Shown: positions 1-12,000 of the stretch, one piece after another
Numbering within the stretch: position 1 is the first letter of the stretch
How the letters are laid out: each line of letters opens with the position of its first letter
Origin: Podospora bellae-mahoneyi
Taxonomy: Eukaryota > Ascomycota > Sordariomycetes > Sordariales > Podosporaceae
Length of the DNA stretch: 64,000 nucleotides
Assembly: GCF_035222275.1 (NCBI RefSeq)
Contig: NW_026946359.1
Coordinates: forward strand, 3,038,001-3,102,000
Direction of reading: 5' to 3'
Notes under the pieces: model-generated
Seen by the model: the letters and a program-made list of their open reading frames with translations, nothing else
The model's database searches: none
What the model was told of the DNA's origin: nothing
Translations under genes and position numbers: made by a program

Positions 1-1349
1 GAGTCAGGGTCTGGCTGGCTGGATTCGGGAGAAATTGGAAAGGCATTTCGGCTTATAACCCCTCATGATAGCTTCGTTTCTGCTCATTGTTATCAACAAG
101 AACCATGTCATCTCCTTCCTGATTCTGGAGTCTTGACCCCAGATCTCGGTGGACCAGCATTTTAAACGGAGATTGAAAGGGGGGTTCTTGAGCAAGTGGT
201 TGCCCGTGGGCCCGTGGGTGTCCCCTGTTGGAGTTCCACCAGCGAAATAACCTTCTGCCAAGACCCATCGCGGCTCGAACTCCCCATTTCCCATCTTCAA
301 TCAAGCCACTTAATTTGACGCTGGGTCTCAGGCCCATGACGTTGAGGTCTTTTCTGCGTCTTTTCCATGCGGGGAACCCGACTCAAGAAGATTCTCGACT
401 GCATGTCGTGATTCTGGAAGCGGTGGTGAGATGAAGACGATGTGGGAATCCGTTTATACGACAGCAACAAACTCCAATAAAGCATGCTGTGCGCGCCCGC
501 AATCTGCCCTGGTGGTCGCACAACCGCGGGTGAGAATGGTGATCAGCTAACGGCCAGCGACCAGCCGAAAGGCCTGTTGGGCGTCTTCTATTTATTATTC
601 GGCGTTTCTCTCGGCTGCCTGTGGCGGTGTCGACGCCCTCTCATGCTCTCGGAATAGTATGGCGCAACATCTCGATACGAGTGATGTCAGGCTGACAGAC
701 TGTGAGCAATATTGTAAAACTACTGTAAAAAAAAAAAAAATCTGCAGTTTTCCTGCATGTTGAAAGCGACGTGGCAAGACGTGGAGAAAGGGAATCATGA
801 TCTGAGTGAGTTGTTGATCGTCGGGCCAAGCCGTCGACCGTTCTCTTGGGCAGGGAATGGTAACGCTGCCAAGCGGGAGGTCCACCTCGTCCAAACTGGT
901 TGGCTGCCGTTGAACTCCCCCTGTCTGTTCCTGCATATGGGATGGCACCCAGCCAATGACATCCCCTCGCTTGGGCTCTGCAAGGTACGCGGCAACCCGT
1001 CCGACCAGGTGTGGCAATCACAAAGGCCGCCCCCCCCCCCCAAAGGTCGGTAGCCCCCAGAAATCTCTGCGACACTTCGGGGGGCACGGGGGGTCTCTAA
1101 AAGGGAGCAATCCCACGCCGTTCCATGCTCCGCGTCCCCCTTCCCCTTCTGTTTCCTCTCACCAGCCATCCCAGCTAGCCATCACGCTCTTTTCTGCTTT
1201 GCCATTCGGCATCAGCCTTACACTCTTTTTAAAACACTTTTAAACATCATCATTCGGCTTCCTGGCTCGACTTATTCTTCACCCAACCAAATACCACTTT
1301 ACAACTTTGACACGCGTCACTTTTACAAACACCCAACCAAATATTCAAA
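1..1349. other. intergenic, no gene recognised
   Basis: No open frame here shows a recognisable domain or a convincing exon structure. There is an A13 run near 728-740 and a C-run near 1030-1040. The last 150 bases are pyrimidine-rich and lead into a CAAAATG start context, so they are probably the promoter and 5' leader of the wall-protein gene that follows. Confidence 0.6.
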
Positions 1350-1796
1350 ATGCAGTTCAAGAGCTTCTTCACCGTCCTGGCCGCCGGCCTCACCATGATG
1401 GTCGCCGCCGAGGAGGACATCACCACCACCGAGACCTCGACCCTCACCCAGACCCAAACCGTCACCATCACGCAGTGCAACCCAACCATCTCCAACTGCC
1501 CCGGCCACACCACCACCTCTGTCGAGACCTCCACCTCCACCCTCACCACCTGGACCTTCCCCCTCTCCAACTCCACCATCTCTGTCGGTCCCACCGCCAC
1601 CTCCAAGTTCAGCATCATCACCTCCCGCCCGGTCGTCACCGAGACCTCCATCGTTGAGGTGCCCGAGGAGCCAACAGGCACCACCCCAGCTCCGGCCGAG
1701 TCCAGCGTCGTCGAGGGCGCCGCCGCCGGCCTCGCCGCCTCGCACGCTACCGTCCTCCTCGGTGTTCTCGGTGCCGGTATTGCTCTCCTCGCTTAA
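1350..1796 (+). CDS. small Ser/Thr-rich GPI-anchored cell wall protein
   Basis: Single-exon gene of 148 residues starting in the good fungal context CAAAATG. Residues 1-20 form a signal peptide (MQFKSFF, then a hydrophobic run ending near VAAEE). The middle is dense in Thr and Ser with repeated TTT/TST motifs and a Cys pair (QCNPTISNCPG), suited to O-mannosylation. The last about 20 residues are a hydrophobic tail (VLLGVLGAGIALLA) preceded by small residues (EGAAAGLAAS), which is the layout of a GPI attachment signal. Inferred role: surface or wall protein of the ascomycete hyphal wall; no enzymatic domain is visible. Codons are strongly C-ending. A longer antisense frame over the same DNA is an artefact of that codon bias. 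Confidence 0.8.
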   Translation: MQFKSFFTVLAAGLTMMVAAEEDITTTETSTLTQTQTVTITQCNPTISNCPGHTTTSVETSTSTLTTWTFPLSNSTISVGPTATSKFSIITSRPVVTETSIVEVPEEPTGTTPAPAESSVVEGAAAGLAASHATVLLGVLGAGIALLA

Positions 1797-4700
1797 AGAA
1801 GCAAGACATTGTTTACATCTTGTCTTTTTTCTTTTGAAGCGTTCATGATTTTCTAGAGCCATATACCCACCCAAATATACCACTGATATTTTTTTTTTAA
1901 AAAAAAGAAAGAAACAAACCACACTTCGCCTCCCTTTTTCGATCTGGCCCCTGACGATCCGCCTTTGGAGCTGTTTGTCTTTTTTTTTTTTTTTTTTGAG
2001 GAGGGGGTTGATTTGCTTCAAGTTTGCTATTTACAACTTCGCTTCTATTCCCAACATATTTGTCAAATCTTCCACGGGGAAAGGGAAAGTTTGGAGAAAT
2101 TTCACACTGGCGGATTTATTAAGATTTAACCTGGAGGGAGAAAGACTTCTTTTCTATGTGCTTGCTTGCTTGTTGTGTTTTTTTGAGATACCCTCAAGGG
2201 AATAGGGGAAAGGGGGAGGAGGCTACTGGTTGGCGAAGGGGTTGTTGTTTATTCGATGGTCGTCAAGTCAGAGAGTGAGGGAGGGAGGGAGGAAGGGAGG
2301 AAGGGGGGAGTCACAACGGGATTCTTTTTATTCACAAAACATTTTACCTACTTGCTTTTGTATTTTGTGCATGCATCTGCACGTATACAAGAGATTACGA
2401 CTATGAAATGAGACAAAAAACTGATAAAAACCCTAACTTTTTTAAGCTTTTCCCATGTTTAAATGTCTGGTGCAGAAGATGATGGTGTGTTTGATTCGTT
2501 GTGGGTGGTAGTTTTGGAGTTGTTACAGGTTTAATTAGGGTTTCCCTAGGAGATGGGAAACACTACATAGGACTAGAAATTAGTTTCCGGTTGTGTTCGA
2601 CTGCTTGGTTCGAGGCGCGGCGTGGGTGTCAACGGTTCAAGGCCTTGTTTGTGCTCATTCATGTAGTCTCGTCGTCTTTTGGTGTCTACAACAACTCAAG
2701 TCGAAACAAAGCATTAAGCACGCTGTTATATTTTCCTGTTTCTTAGGCATCTCATTGGAACACTCTCCGTTACATCTCGATCGCCAAACCTGTACTTTAT
2801 AGTATATGATTCTTATAGTCATGACTGCCTGCCGTCTGGGGCTACCTCCTTATACTTGAAGAAACCGAGTCACCACCAGTCATCATGGTCGTCTGATGAG
2901 TCAGAGATATCCCCATCAGTGCTGCTCCCCGTCACCCCATCACGGCACCTCAATCACTCTCCTCGCAGTACTGGCACGCGGTTTCGGGTTTCTCGACGTG
3001 GTTGTTGCAGTTGCATGCTGGTTTGTGGTGATGACGGCAGGGATAGGAATGGGAATTCATTGCTTTTGTTTTTCAAGCAGGTGGCAGGTGGGTAGCGGCC
3101 AGGTTCCAGGTATGATCGAGGGACTTGAAAGACGTTTGAACTGCTGTTTAGGAGCGCTTGTGTAACTTGAAGACTTTGAGGGCTATAAAGACATTTCGGC
3201 GGCCTTTCATTGTTGATAAACATATGGACCACTCGTCACAGGTGCCAGGAGCAGCTGATGTCTATAGGCACTTCTAAAGAGCAACAACTCAAGGAAAGAA
3301 AGAGTTACCAAAGGACAATAAGTTGATTCTCAAATCGAAATTCCCAGTTCCAAGATATTCCTCTATAGCCTTGAGCACCAAAGTCTGTCGCCAATGACCT
3401 TCTACCTACACGCCGCTCCTGTATGCTGACAAAACGACAAATGCTCCAAATAGACAACATGGCTGCTTTTAGAACGAGACACTCTGTTGAACATCCCCCA
3501 AATGTCCCCGAAACGGTGGCCCAACTGACCCATTCTTCAAGACCTATTCAGAATCCTGAAACTGCCTCAAGTCTGCTGGCCATCGACGAATCCGCAGTGT
3601 CCATCTTGACAATGGTCGCAAAGTGCGGTACCGGCAGTGACCATGGCGGTGCACCCATGTTTAGTCTTGTGGTCGCACCATTTATTGGACATGCTGGGAG
3701 CTGGGTACTGCGGGACTGCCGGACACGATAATTAGCTGGCTGAAGCAGCTCCAGAGTCTGAAGACGGCTTTGTGGTACCTCTGATGTTGAGTCGTGGTTT
3801 TGACAACGGTGAAGATGGAGACAGGGTTGTTTTTAAGCACGGGTGATGAAGGGATCCGATTTTATAGATCTTAAACTTGGCTGGCAACACTGGCTACAGA
3901 ACTCTTTATATTCTTGAAGAGAATACCCATCTTATACCCCGATTCCCTCCGTGCTACGGGGCTAACAAGCTTGCCTCCTCGGTCAACCGCACCCGTTTCC
4001 CAACCATTCAAACCCCCTATATCACTTGCCACCAACTGAGAAAAAGAGGTAGGAAAATCAGAATTTTCTGATAATAAGGCGGGCGAGGCAAGGAAAAAGC
4101 TGACGATCCGGATCACGCCCATGGCTCTCTCTGTGTGTGTACAAAAGCGAACACGGGGTTACTTGGGTCATCCAGCACTCGGTATCGTGACGTTGACTGG
4201 ACCATCATGGTACACAAGTCACCCAGACAACACCCCTTCGACGGATGGCAACACGAGAACACCCTACCTCGGCTGAGTCAGTTCTCGCAACCGCTTGGGA
4301 TCTTGAAGCACGCTACATATCAGCATCCTGACATCCCCGGTAGGGCCATGCGTGGGATCCTTTTGGTTCTGGAAGACGGTCAACCCGTCGGGTTCCAGCA
4401 CGTCCATGTACGGATCTCCCGGGCTAAGATGATCGACTTGTCAGCCAGGGTATACCAAGGCGAGATGGCGATCTTCGATATCGGACTCCTGCAGCAGAGC
4501 TGGGGAAGGCTTGCAGACGAATGACGATAGATCGACGGTTTGCTTCAGGGGCTGGGGCGTGGTGCGCCTGGATGGACATGATATCAAATGCTTGTCTGCC
4601 GGGCATCGGTGAGGACTGTGATTGATGAAGTCATTTTGACTATTCGTCCGTGTGCCACCGACAGAGTCCTTGACAGGGCATAGCTGAGGCGATATTTTGA

Positions 4701-5452
4701 AGTTCTAATGAAAGGATGATTCGTTGGTGCCGCCGCAGTTTTTGAAGCCTCGATTATCTTGTCCAAGGCCTCTCTGCCTTCAAGTCCAGCGATAAGCCCC
4801 ACATTCCTTATCGCACTGGGGTCCGAGCTGGGGTGCCCCTCCACTGACTGCTACGCTTCCTGGACCTCTCTCCAAGCTCTCTCGACAGCTCCCTTCTCCC
4901 GTCAACATTTGTCTGAAGGCTTGCTGTTGATATATATGTCAGTTTGCAGTCGACGACTCCCCTCACACAGCCGAGGAATATCGCTCAAGCTAGTGCTGGC
5001 ATTCGCTTGGACGCGTTGGCAGGTGCCAGGCACATGACGACAGAGCATCACCCGCCTCCTTCATCATCGCGAATGGGAGTTGACTGAGATAAGCCGACCG
5101 ATCCTCCCCGAGGCTCCAGATTTGCCCCTCGTACGATCCTAAAATCTGCCCTTTAGCATCGTGGCGTTATACTTTTGTTTCTTATTGCTCCAAACTCACA
5201 GGCATTCTTACTTTTATTTCTTGACCTTGATGAGCAGCTGAGCTGGTGAACTTGTAAAGCCCAAATCCACTTCGACGCGGTAACTCTCTCGAACAGACGT
5301 CAGCCTATCGCCAGACACGAGAGCGAAAGCACCGCGAGTCAAGACTATAACGTCGAGCGAAGTGGGATACAGAAAGTGGACGCGACAAACCCCCAAATTT
5401 ATTCGTACAATCGACACTGGTTATTCTTCGCATGTGCTGCTGAGCAGCAGGA
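1797..5452. other. long intergenic stretch, probably 3' UTR plus gene-poor DNA
   Basis: The first about 600 bases are T- and purine-rich with homopolymer runs (T17 near 1980-1997) and a GGGA/GAGG repeat at about 2277-2310, consistent with a 3' UTR. Short frames exist, such as a hydrophobic one at 2896-3165 and one at 4135-4524, but none shows a known domain or splice pattern. The stretch just before 5453 is the likely promoter and leader of the FYVE-RING gene. Confidence 0.5.
4135..4524 (+). CDS. doubtful hypothetical ORF, 129 residues
   Basis: An open frame of 129 residues with a moderately protein-like C-terminal half (RGILLVLEDGQPVGFQHVHV). No signal peptide, membrane segment or domain is recognised, and the upstream half looks random. 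It could be the last exon or remnant of an unrecognised gene, or chance. No clear donor or acceptor ties it to neighbouring frames. Listed only because it is the best coding candidate in a 3.6 kb gap. Confidence 0.15.
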   Translation: MCTKANTGLLGSSSTRYRDVDWTIMVHKSPRQHPFDGWQHENTLPRLSQFSQPLGILKHATYQHPDIPGRAMRGILLVLEDGQPVGFQHVHVRISRAKMIDLSARVYQGEMAIFDIGLLQQSWGRLADE

Positions 5453-7380
5453 ATGGCTACACGAGGCTACGGCTCAGCCCACGCCCCCATCGAGCTCAGC
5501 AGCGATTCTGATTCCGACGGAGGTTCGTCCGTGAGCGGCAGCGACTACATAGAAGGACAGGAACAAGGGAGACAGGCTCACACTGCCGTGTGCGAGTGGC
5601 GGACAGCCAGATTCTACGATCGGGAATGCTCACGCTACTGGGATTGTCCGTCGCATGCTGTTGAGCGCGCGCTCTCTGAACATCGTCAGGAAGAGGCACA
5701 GGGGCGAGGCGGAGATCACGATATGGATGACGGTGAAGAGAGGCCTGATCCTGGGGCTGTCTCGCCTCTGAGTGAGGATGATGAGCCTGACCGTGGAGCT
5801 GAGGGTAGCACAAGGCCGAGGTCTCCGTCTCCAGAGGTGCCGGCATCCGAGGCTCTGCCGGCTGCCAGAAACTTGAGAACTGAAGTGCCCAACGATTCTG
5901 GATATTCGAATGAACAACGCACAGCATCTGGGGCGAGTGCAGAAAATCCAATCATTGTGGTTAGCAGTCCTGCGGCTGCCTTCCGGAGACAACCCAGGTT
6001 CTCAGAGTCAGCGCCAGGGCCGTCAAGGACAGAACCAAGGCGGACAAGAGACGGTTACACTAGCGTATTCCAGGAACAGGATGCGAGTTCAGGTTCCTCC
6101 GGTGCTGCCACCCCGAGGCACCAACCCCTTCTGCCTTCTCGTGGGGATCCTAGCGGTGAGTTGATACTGCCAAGATGGCAGCCAGACGCTGAAGTGACCT
6201 ACTGCCCTATATGCAACGCTCAGTTCAGCATATTTGTTAGAAAACATCATTGCCGGTATGTACTGCTGGTCTGAGCCCTGTGGAAACCAAAAGCTGACAG
6301 GATCATAGCAAATGTGGGCGTGTTGTTTGCGCTTCATGCTCCCCGCACCGCATCACGATACCCTACCAGTATATTGTTCAACCTCCTGGCGCTCCCCGTG
6401 TATTCCCGCAAGGAGCCGCGATGCCGCCTTCGGACCGCGACGGATGGTATCCAAGTCTGAGTGGTGGTGAAAGAGTGAGACTGTGCAATCCGTGTGTGCC
6501 AGACCCTAACACCACTCCACCGCAAGCCTTGGGAGCGGACAACGGAAATGCAGACACAGCAGAAGTCGCCAGCCCTGGTTCGAACCGGTGGAGCTTCTAC
6601 TTTGGCGGCGCTCAGCCTGCACCTACAAACACCGCTCACGCTAGAAGCAGGAGCGTCACGATGGTAGGTAGCATGGCTAACGCCTTGATCACTTGTCTGC
6701 CCCTCTCCTCGCCCGTTGCTGAACACGAACAACAGCCGCAGCAGCCAGGTGCGCCATCATCCTCACGTCCGCAGAACCTCGCCTACTCGCAAGACACACT
6801 GAACCGGATTCTCTCTGGCACCCCGCCGGTCTACTTTCCTGCCGCCAGCGGATCAAGTTCCCGTCGTCATCGACCATATCCGGGACCGCAGCGCTACCAG
6901 TCTATGCTGAACATGGAGGGATCATCTTCTACCGTCATGGCTGGCCCGTCAGACCACCATCCGCACAGCTCAAGACAGCTCCCTGCCGCCCCTCAAATTG
7001 CCGAAGAAGACGAATGCCCTGTTTGCCACCGTGAACTACCGCCTCGAACTCTCCCCAACTATGAAGCCGTGCGGGAGGCCCACATCAACATGTGCATCAC
7101 CTCGCACAGCGCATACGGCGGGACAAGCAGTGCTTCGCCAGGAGAGAACCCGTTACCGCCACCGCCGCCTAGAAGGACGGGGATGTTTCCGTACACGGCC
7201 ACAGAGAAGGACTGCGTGGACTCGGCTGAGTGTTCCATCTGTCTGGAAGAGTTTGAAGTGGGTGTTGCGATGGCGAGGCTGGAGTGCTTGTGCCGGTTCC
7301 ACAGGGCGTGCATTGGGGCTTGGTGGGAGAGGCACCCGGGACGGTGTCCGATGCATTCGCACGATGGTTTTGGGTATTAA
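5453..7380 (+). CDS. FYVE and RING domain E3 ubiquitin ligase, Pib1-like
   Basis: Two exons, 5453-6255 and 6309-7380, joined across a 53-nt GTATGT...TAG intron, giving 624 residues. The splice rebuilds a FYVE finger: CPIC, then the phosphoinositide-binding RKHHCR, KCGRVVCASC, and the closing RLCNPC, over about residues 243-330. The C-terminus (about 576-615) is a RING finger: CSIC, then CLCRFHRAC and RCPMH. FYVE followed by C-terminal RING is the architecture of yeast Pib1, a PI3P-binding endosomal/vacuolar E3 ligase; the protein should act on endosome membranes with an E2. The N-terminal 240 residues are acidic, Ser-rich and probably disordered. A start near MATRGYGS is chosen as the first Met in frame. 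A second intron near 6663-6740 is possible but not needed. The gene converges on the cytidine deaminase gene. Confidence 0.88.
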
Positions 7381-7592
7381 TGGTTTTTTTTTTTTTTTTC
7401 CTCCTTTTGTTTCCGGTTTGCATCTGCGTCGTTGTTGGCTGGGTTTGGTGTGTTGGCATTTTTGAAGAAGTTTTGGGAAGGCGTTTTTAGGTTTTCAGAT
7501 ACCATTCACTGCTGCCCGTGTGTTTTTTCTTGAAAGGGTTATAGATGATTTTGATGTTGTGAATCAGCGATCATAGTAGTTTGACAAGCGAA

Positions 7593-7595
<3 letters not shown>

Positions 7596-7658
<63 letters not shown>
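7596..7658. repeat. (TG)n dinucleotide microsatellite, 63 nt
   Basis: About 31 uninterrupted TG units lie between the 3' ends of two convergent genes. It probably falls in one or both 3' UTRs. Long pure dinucleotide tracts usually vary in length between strains. Confidence 0.95.
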
Positions 7659-7662
<4 letters not shown>

Positions 7663-7713
7663 TGACCAAATAGTTTATTTGCTGTTGTCTTGTAGATCCA
7701 TACAATAATACCT

Positions 7714-8330
7714 CTAAGAATCCCCCCTCCGCCCCAAATCCTCCTGCCCCAACGCCTCCGGCCCAAAGCTCAGGGGGAGTAGTTCCTTTAGTCTGAGGAC
7801 CGCATACCCGTTCTCACCGTCGAACATGATGATTGGGATTTCTACGGAGCAAAACTCGCGGATGGCCTGTCGGCACATGCCGCAGGGGGAGGCAGGGGGG
7901 GAAATGTCCGTTGCTACTGCTATGGCTTTGAACTTTAGGGTTTTAGAGGCCCAGGAGATGGAGTTGGGGGGGTGGACGGTGGTGACGGCTTTGCAGAGGG
8001 CGGTGCGCTCTGCGCAGGTTGTGACGGGGTAGGAGGCGTTTTCTACGTTCGCGCCTGTGATGATGAGACTGGTTTGGGTGAGGAGGGCGGCTCCTGCGGG
8101 AGGGGGGGGGGGGCCGGGTTAGTCAGGGGGGAATGGGAGGGGAGGGAAGGAAACTTGCCGACGCGGAATTTGGAGTAGGGGGAGTAGGAATGGCTTTTGG
8201 CTTCTTTGGCTGAGCGGTGGAGGTTGTCAAACTCCTCCCTGGAGAGGGCAAACGTCTCGCATGTGGAGGCGATGTCGGCCGGGGAGGTGGTGGAGAGGAT
8301 TGGGGGTGGGATGGTGGTTTGGGTTGCCAT
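7714..8330 (-). CDS. CDD1: cytidine deaminase (homotetrameric, Zn-dependent)
   Basis: Two exons, 8330-8159 and 8093-7714 on the minus strand, encode 183 residues. The domain begins at about residue 35 (SAKEAKSHSYSPYSKFRVGAALL). Zinc ligands and catalytic residues are visible: Cys84-Ala-Glu86 in TTCAERTALCKAV, and Cys128/Cys131 in PCGMCRQ. The enzyme converts cytidine and deoxycytidine to uridine and deoxyuridine in pyrimidine salvage and is normally cytosolic. The 65-nt intron starts with GC, not GT (G|GCAAGT ... CCCGCAG|GA); only this splice restores the conserved KFRVGAALL. The length is slightly above the usual 130-150 residues because of N- and C-terminal extensions. Its 3' end faces that of the FYVE-RING gene. 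Confidence 0.93.
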
Positions 8331-9057
8331 TGCGGAAGTGAAGTGAGTTGGTGGTGATGGTGGTGATGAACACAAACTGCGATCAAAAAATAATAAAAAC
8401 CAATGAAAACGGCACAGTTAAAGTCAACGTCAACGTCAGCAAAGGAAAACCTTCTTGTCGGGTCTCACACACCACCTTCCTCCAACCATGACGACGATGT
8501 TTATAAACCCACCGCCTGTACAACCCCCTGAAGATAGGTAAACCCCGCCGGATTCCCGGCGGTATCCGCCCTTGCCCCCTTATCTAATCACTCACAACTA
8601 GCCACTTGCCTATCCTAGCCACGACACATGCCAGTTGTCTCTCGCAACACCGCCGTTCGCATCCCAATGTCACAAGACCACCCTCAATCCCAGTAAAATC
8701 AATTCCAGTTTGCTAATAGTTTACCACATGTACAACACACTATTATGTCTTCAAGTATCGGTCAAATTACGCTAGTACTCTTATTCCCGACCCAAAAGCT
8801 ACAGTATATATACGTTTCAGGTTGTTCCCTAGTCCATCTACTGCACAAAGTCAATCCTACTGCGCCCACTCACCAGCACCACCACCTCAAACAGGACAGA
8901 AAAGACAAAAAATGTAGAGACACAAAAATTAAATGTCCACCCAACCCTTTTAAACCCCCTTCCCTCAACACCAACGCCTCCAAAAAACACCAACACCAAA
9001 TGATAAAAGCAAAACGCCATCAGATGAGAATAGTCACCGCTTCTTCACTGCTTCCCC
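8331..9057. other. intergenic between CDD1 start and LSD1 stop
   Basis: Contains the CDD1 promoter at its left end and the LSD1 3' UTR at its right end. C- and A-rich, with no coding signal seen. The stretch 8838-9060 is rich in CCA/CAA, without clear structure. Confidence 0.6.
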
Positions 9058-12000
9058 CTACCCCTCCCTAACCACATCCTCCCCCTCCCCCTCCCCCTCC
9101 TCCTCCTCCTCCTCCTCCTCCTCCTCCTCATCCTCAGCATAGCTCTCCACGCCCGCCGCCGCCTTCCTCCTCTTATTATTCTCCCCAACCTCCTCCGCCT
9201 TCGGAACCGGATGCTCCCTCTCATACTTCAACCTCAACTCGGTAGCCTTCCCATCCCACTCCTCCCCCAATTTCTTCCACTCCTCCATCCTTTCCGCATA
9301 CGCCCTCTTCTGCTCCTCCACCATCTCCACAAACGGCCTCTTCTCCTCCTCAGTCGTCTCCTTCCACATCTTTGCGCTCATCACCCTCACCTCGTTAGCA
9401 GAGGGCTTCCCCTTGCCCGGCCGCCTCCCCTCCTCCAGCTTCCTCCTCGCCCTGTCGTAGTTGGACTTGCTGAAAAAGATGTACGCGTTGCTCGCCGGCT
9501 TGGCCGGCATCGCAGGCCGCCTGTCAATCAGCGAGACAATGTGATCCCACATGTCAATCTCGTACTGCCTCAGCCGAGCCTCAAGAGAGCCGTCCTTCTG
9601 ATTAACCCCCGACGCTTTGCGCTTAAGGGACAAGTGGTCCTTGGGGACAATGAGCGGGGTAGGAATCTCAATCGGCCCGAGCATGGCATCCAGCACTTCC
9701 GACGCCGCGCGGAGTCCCGACAGATAAGCACCGTGAACAGTGGCAGGGTGCGTCCCGCTGGTGTGCTCGCCCGCAAAATACAAATTCCCAATCGGCCTCG
9801 CCATGGTGTCATAGTCATCCGCCTCCATGTTTGGCCCCGCCGATGAGTAACTCCCGCGGGCAAACTTGTCAGACGCCCACCGGGTCACGACCGCCTCGAC
9901 AGGTTGTTTGGGTACCCTAGAACCGTAAACACTGCGAAGAACCTCTGTCGCTTCCGCCACAAGGTCGTCGTTGCAGCTCTGCTCCGTGTCATACCCAGCG
10001 TCGCCAGCCATGAGCGCGAGCAAAACAGGCAGCCCGCTCGGCTTGGAGATGTTGAACCACTGAAAGAAGCGACCTCGCTGCGAGGAGTAATCCTTCTGTT
10101 CCAGACTATGCCGGCTGGATGGCATCCGCAATACACCAAAAATGTCGCGGTTCTCGTTCCAGAACGCCTCTCTGTACACAAGAATGACCTTGTTCAGCAC
10201 GCCAAAACCTAGGCGGCTGATGGCGTCGGCCTTCCAAGACGGCAGCGGCGGGTCAAACTGCACGTTACCGTGCTTGAGCACACCGAGCGGGATAGTGTTG
10301 ACAACGTAGTCTGCCTCCACCTTGTAACCATCTTCACACTCAACAGTGGCTTTACCCGTGTTGTCAGGACTGTATGTAATCTTTTGGACTGGCGACTTTT
10401 GCTTCAGGTTCAATGGCGTAGGAAGCATCGCAAGACCTCTAGGCACGCTCTGATACCCCCCAACAACCATCGTATGGGCCCCTTCCCACTCGTTTCCCGC
10501 GTCAATGTCCCACCCCCGAAGGCTCATCTGGTTGTAGTTGGTGGCATTGCTGTACTCAAGATTGGCAACGTGCCAGTTCATGAGCCTGAAATCCTGCGCC
10601 GTGAAGTCTACCAGATCTCTGTATTGCGGAATGATATTGTCGATGACGCTGCCGAGCGTGGCATTGGGTTCTTTGGTAAGAGAATCAATCTCGAGATCAG
10701 CATCGTCGCTGACGCCATGCTTGAGCGGCCAACCGATATCCCTCACCCTATGCGCCGCTTTCTGAGCCCCTGGGGTTCCTGGTTCGGTGTGAACCTTCCC
10801 AGTGGCGCGATCCGACGATACGGGTACCAGGTGAACCTGCGGCGCCATGTTTTGTTCCGACACAGGCGCCGCATACGGTTGCGCAGCAGCCGCCTCTTCA
10901 GCTTGCCGAATCGTCCTGTGCGTTTCCGCCGAACTATCCCTCCCCTCGTCTATCAAGTCGCGGTTGCCCTCGATCAGTTTCGACGTCGGCTGTTGAAACT
11001 TGTACTCGCTGACCCGCTCCAGACAGTCGTTGTAGAGCTTCTCCACCATCTGGTCCCGTACAAAATCGACAGGCTTGCCGTTCGAATCGAAAATGGTCAT
11101 GTCGGGGTTCAGCCTGTGATAGTCAAGGCCCAGCTGGCCTCTGAGAAGGATGTTGATGGGATTGCCCCTATCAAAGCCCGTGATAATCATGCCTCCCATC
11201 TCTGCAGTATATCTCTTGCCTTCAAAATGAGGTGGGACCTGTTTTGGTTTTGTGGTGAAAGCACGGGAATACACTCTCCCGCCAACACGGCTTCTCCCTT
11301 CCAGGACGACAACCCGTGGAGGTTCCTCACCCATCTCGCGAAACTTCCTCGAGTACTGCTTGAACAGGCCTTCCAGCTGTCTTGCGCAGCCAAGCCCGGA
11401 CATCCCCGCGCCGATGACGACAATCGTCTTTTGTTTCCTCCGAGTAGATGGGCCTTCGGGCACTGGCTTACGTGACGACCGGATTTCAACACACCCAAAG
11501 TTGATATATCCGCGACGGACGAGCCAGTCAAAGCTGAGGCTGGCAACGTCAAACCACCTCGAGTCTTTGGCACAGCCAACAGCCTCATCACGTGTGACAG
11601 CGATCTGTGGATTTCTGACCCAAAGTCTCAGGATTCCGTTACGGATATTCAGATACGTCGTCACTTGTGTATGGCTGATATGATCACGGAGCATCGAGTA
11701 CTCTTCTGGATGAAGGGCATAAGGGTTTAGTCTCGACGCTTCGGCCCCGGAAATGCACTGTGTGGCGTATTCGTAGAGCGGAAGATCAGGCGGGATAGAG
11801 ACCTTTGGCCGCACGTCATATCTCCGCCTCGGCTTGTCTTTTATTTGACTGGCGGGTTGGGCAGCAGGAGGTGCCATGCCCTCCTTGGAGCTTTCGTTAT
11901 CAACCGGAGTGGTGGCTTTACTAGACACCGAGGATAGGGCGGGTGATAAGTCGGAGTGTTCCGATGCTGGAGATACTGATGATGATGAGCCTTCCGCCTT

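Noticed and set aside
1323-2021. 232-residue minus-strand frame over the GPI-protein gene
   Set aside because: Gly-rich translation of the antisense of a Thr/Ser-rich C-ending gene; no start context or domain.
6663-6740. Second intron in the FYVE-RING gene (GTAGGT, CTAAC, CAG)
   Set aside because: The signals are possible but the frame is open through it and the branch site is unusually far from the acceptor; left as coding.
10270-11475. 401-residue plus-strand frame opposite LSD1
   Set aside because: No recognisable domain, and it overlaps the well-supported amine oxidase core.
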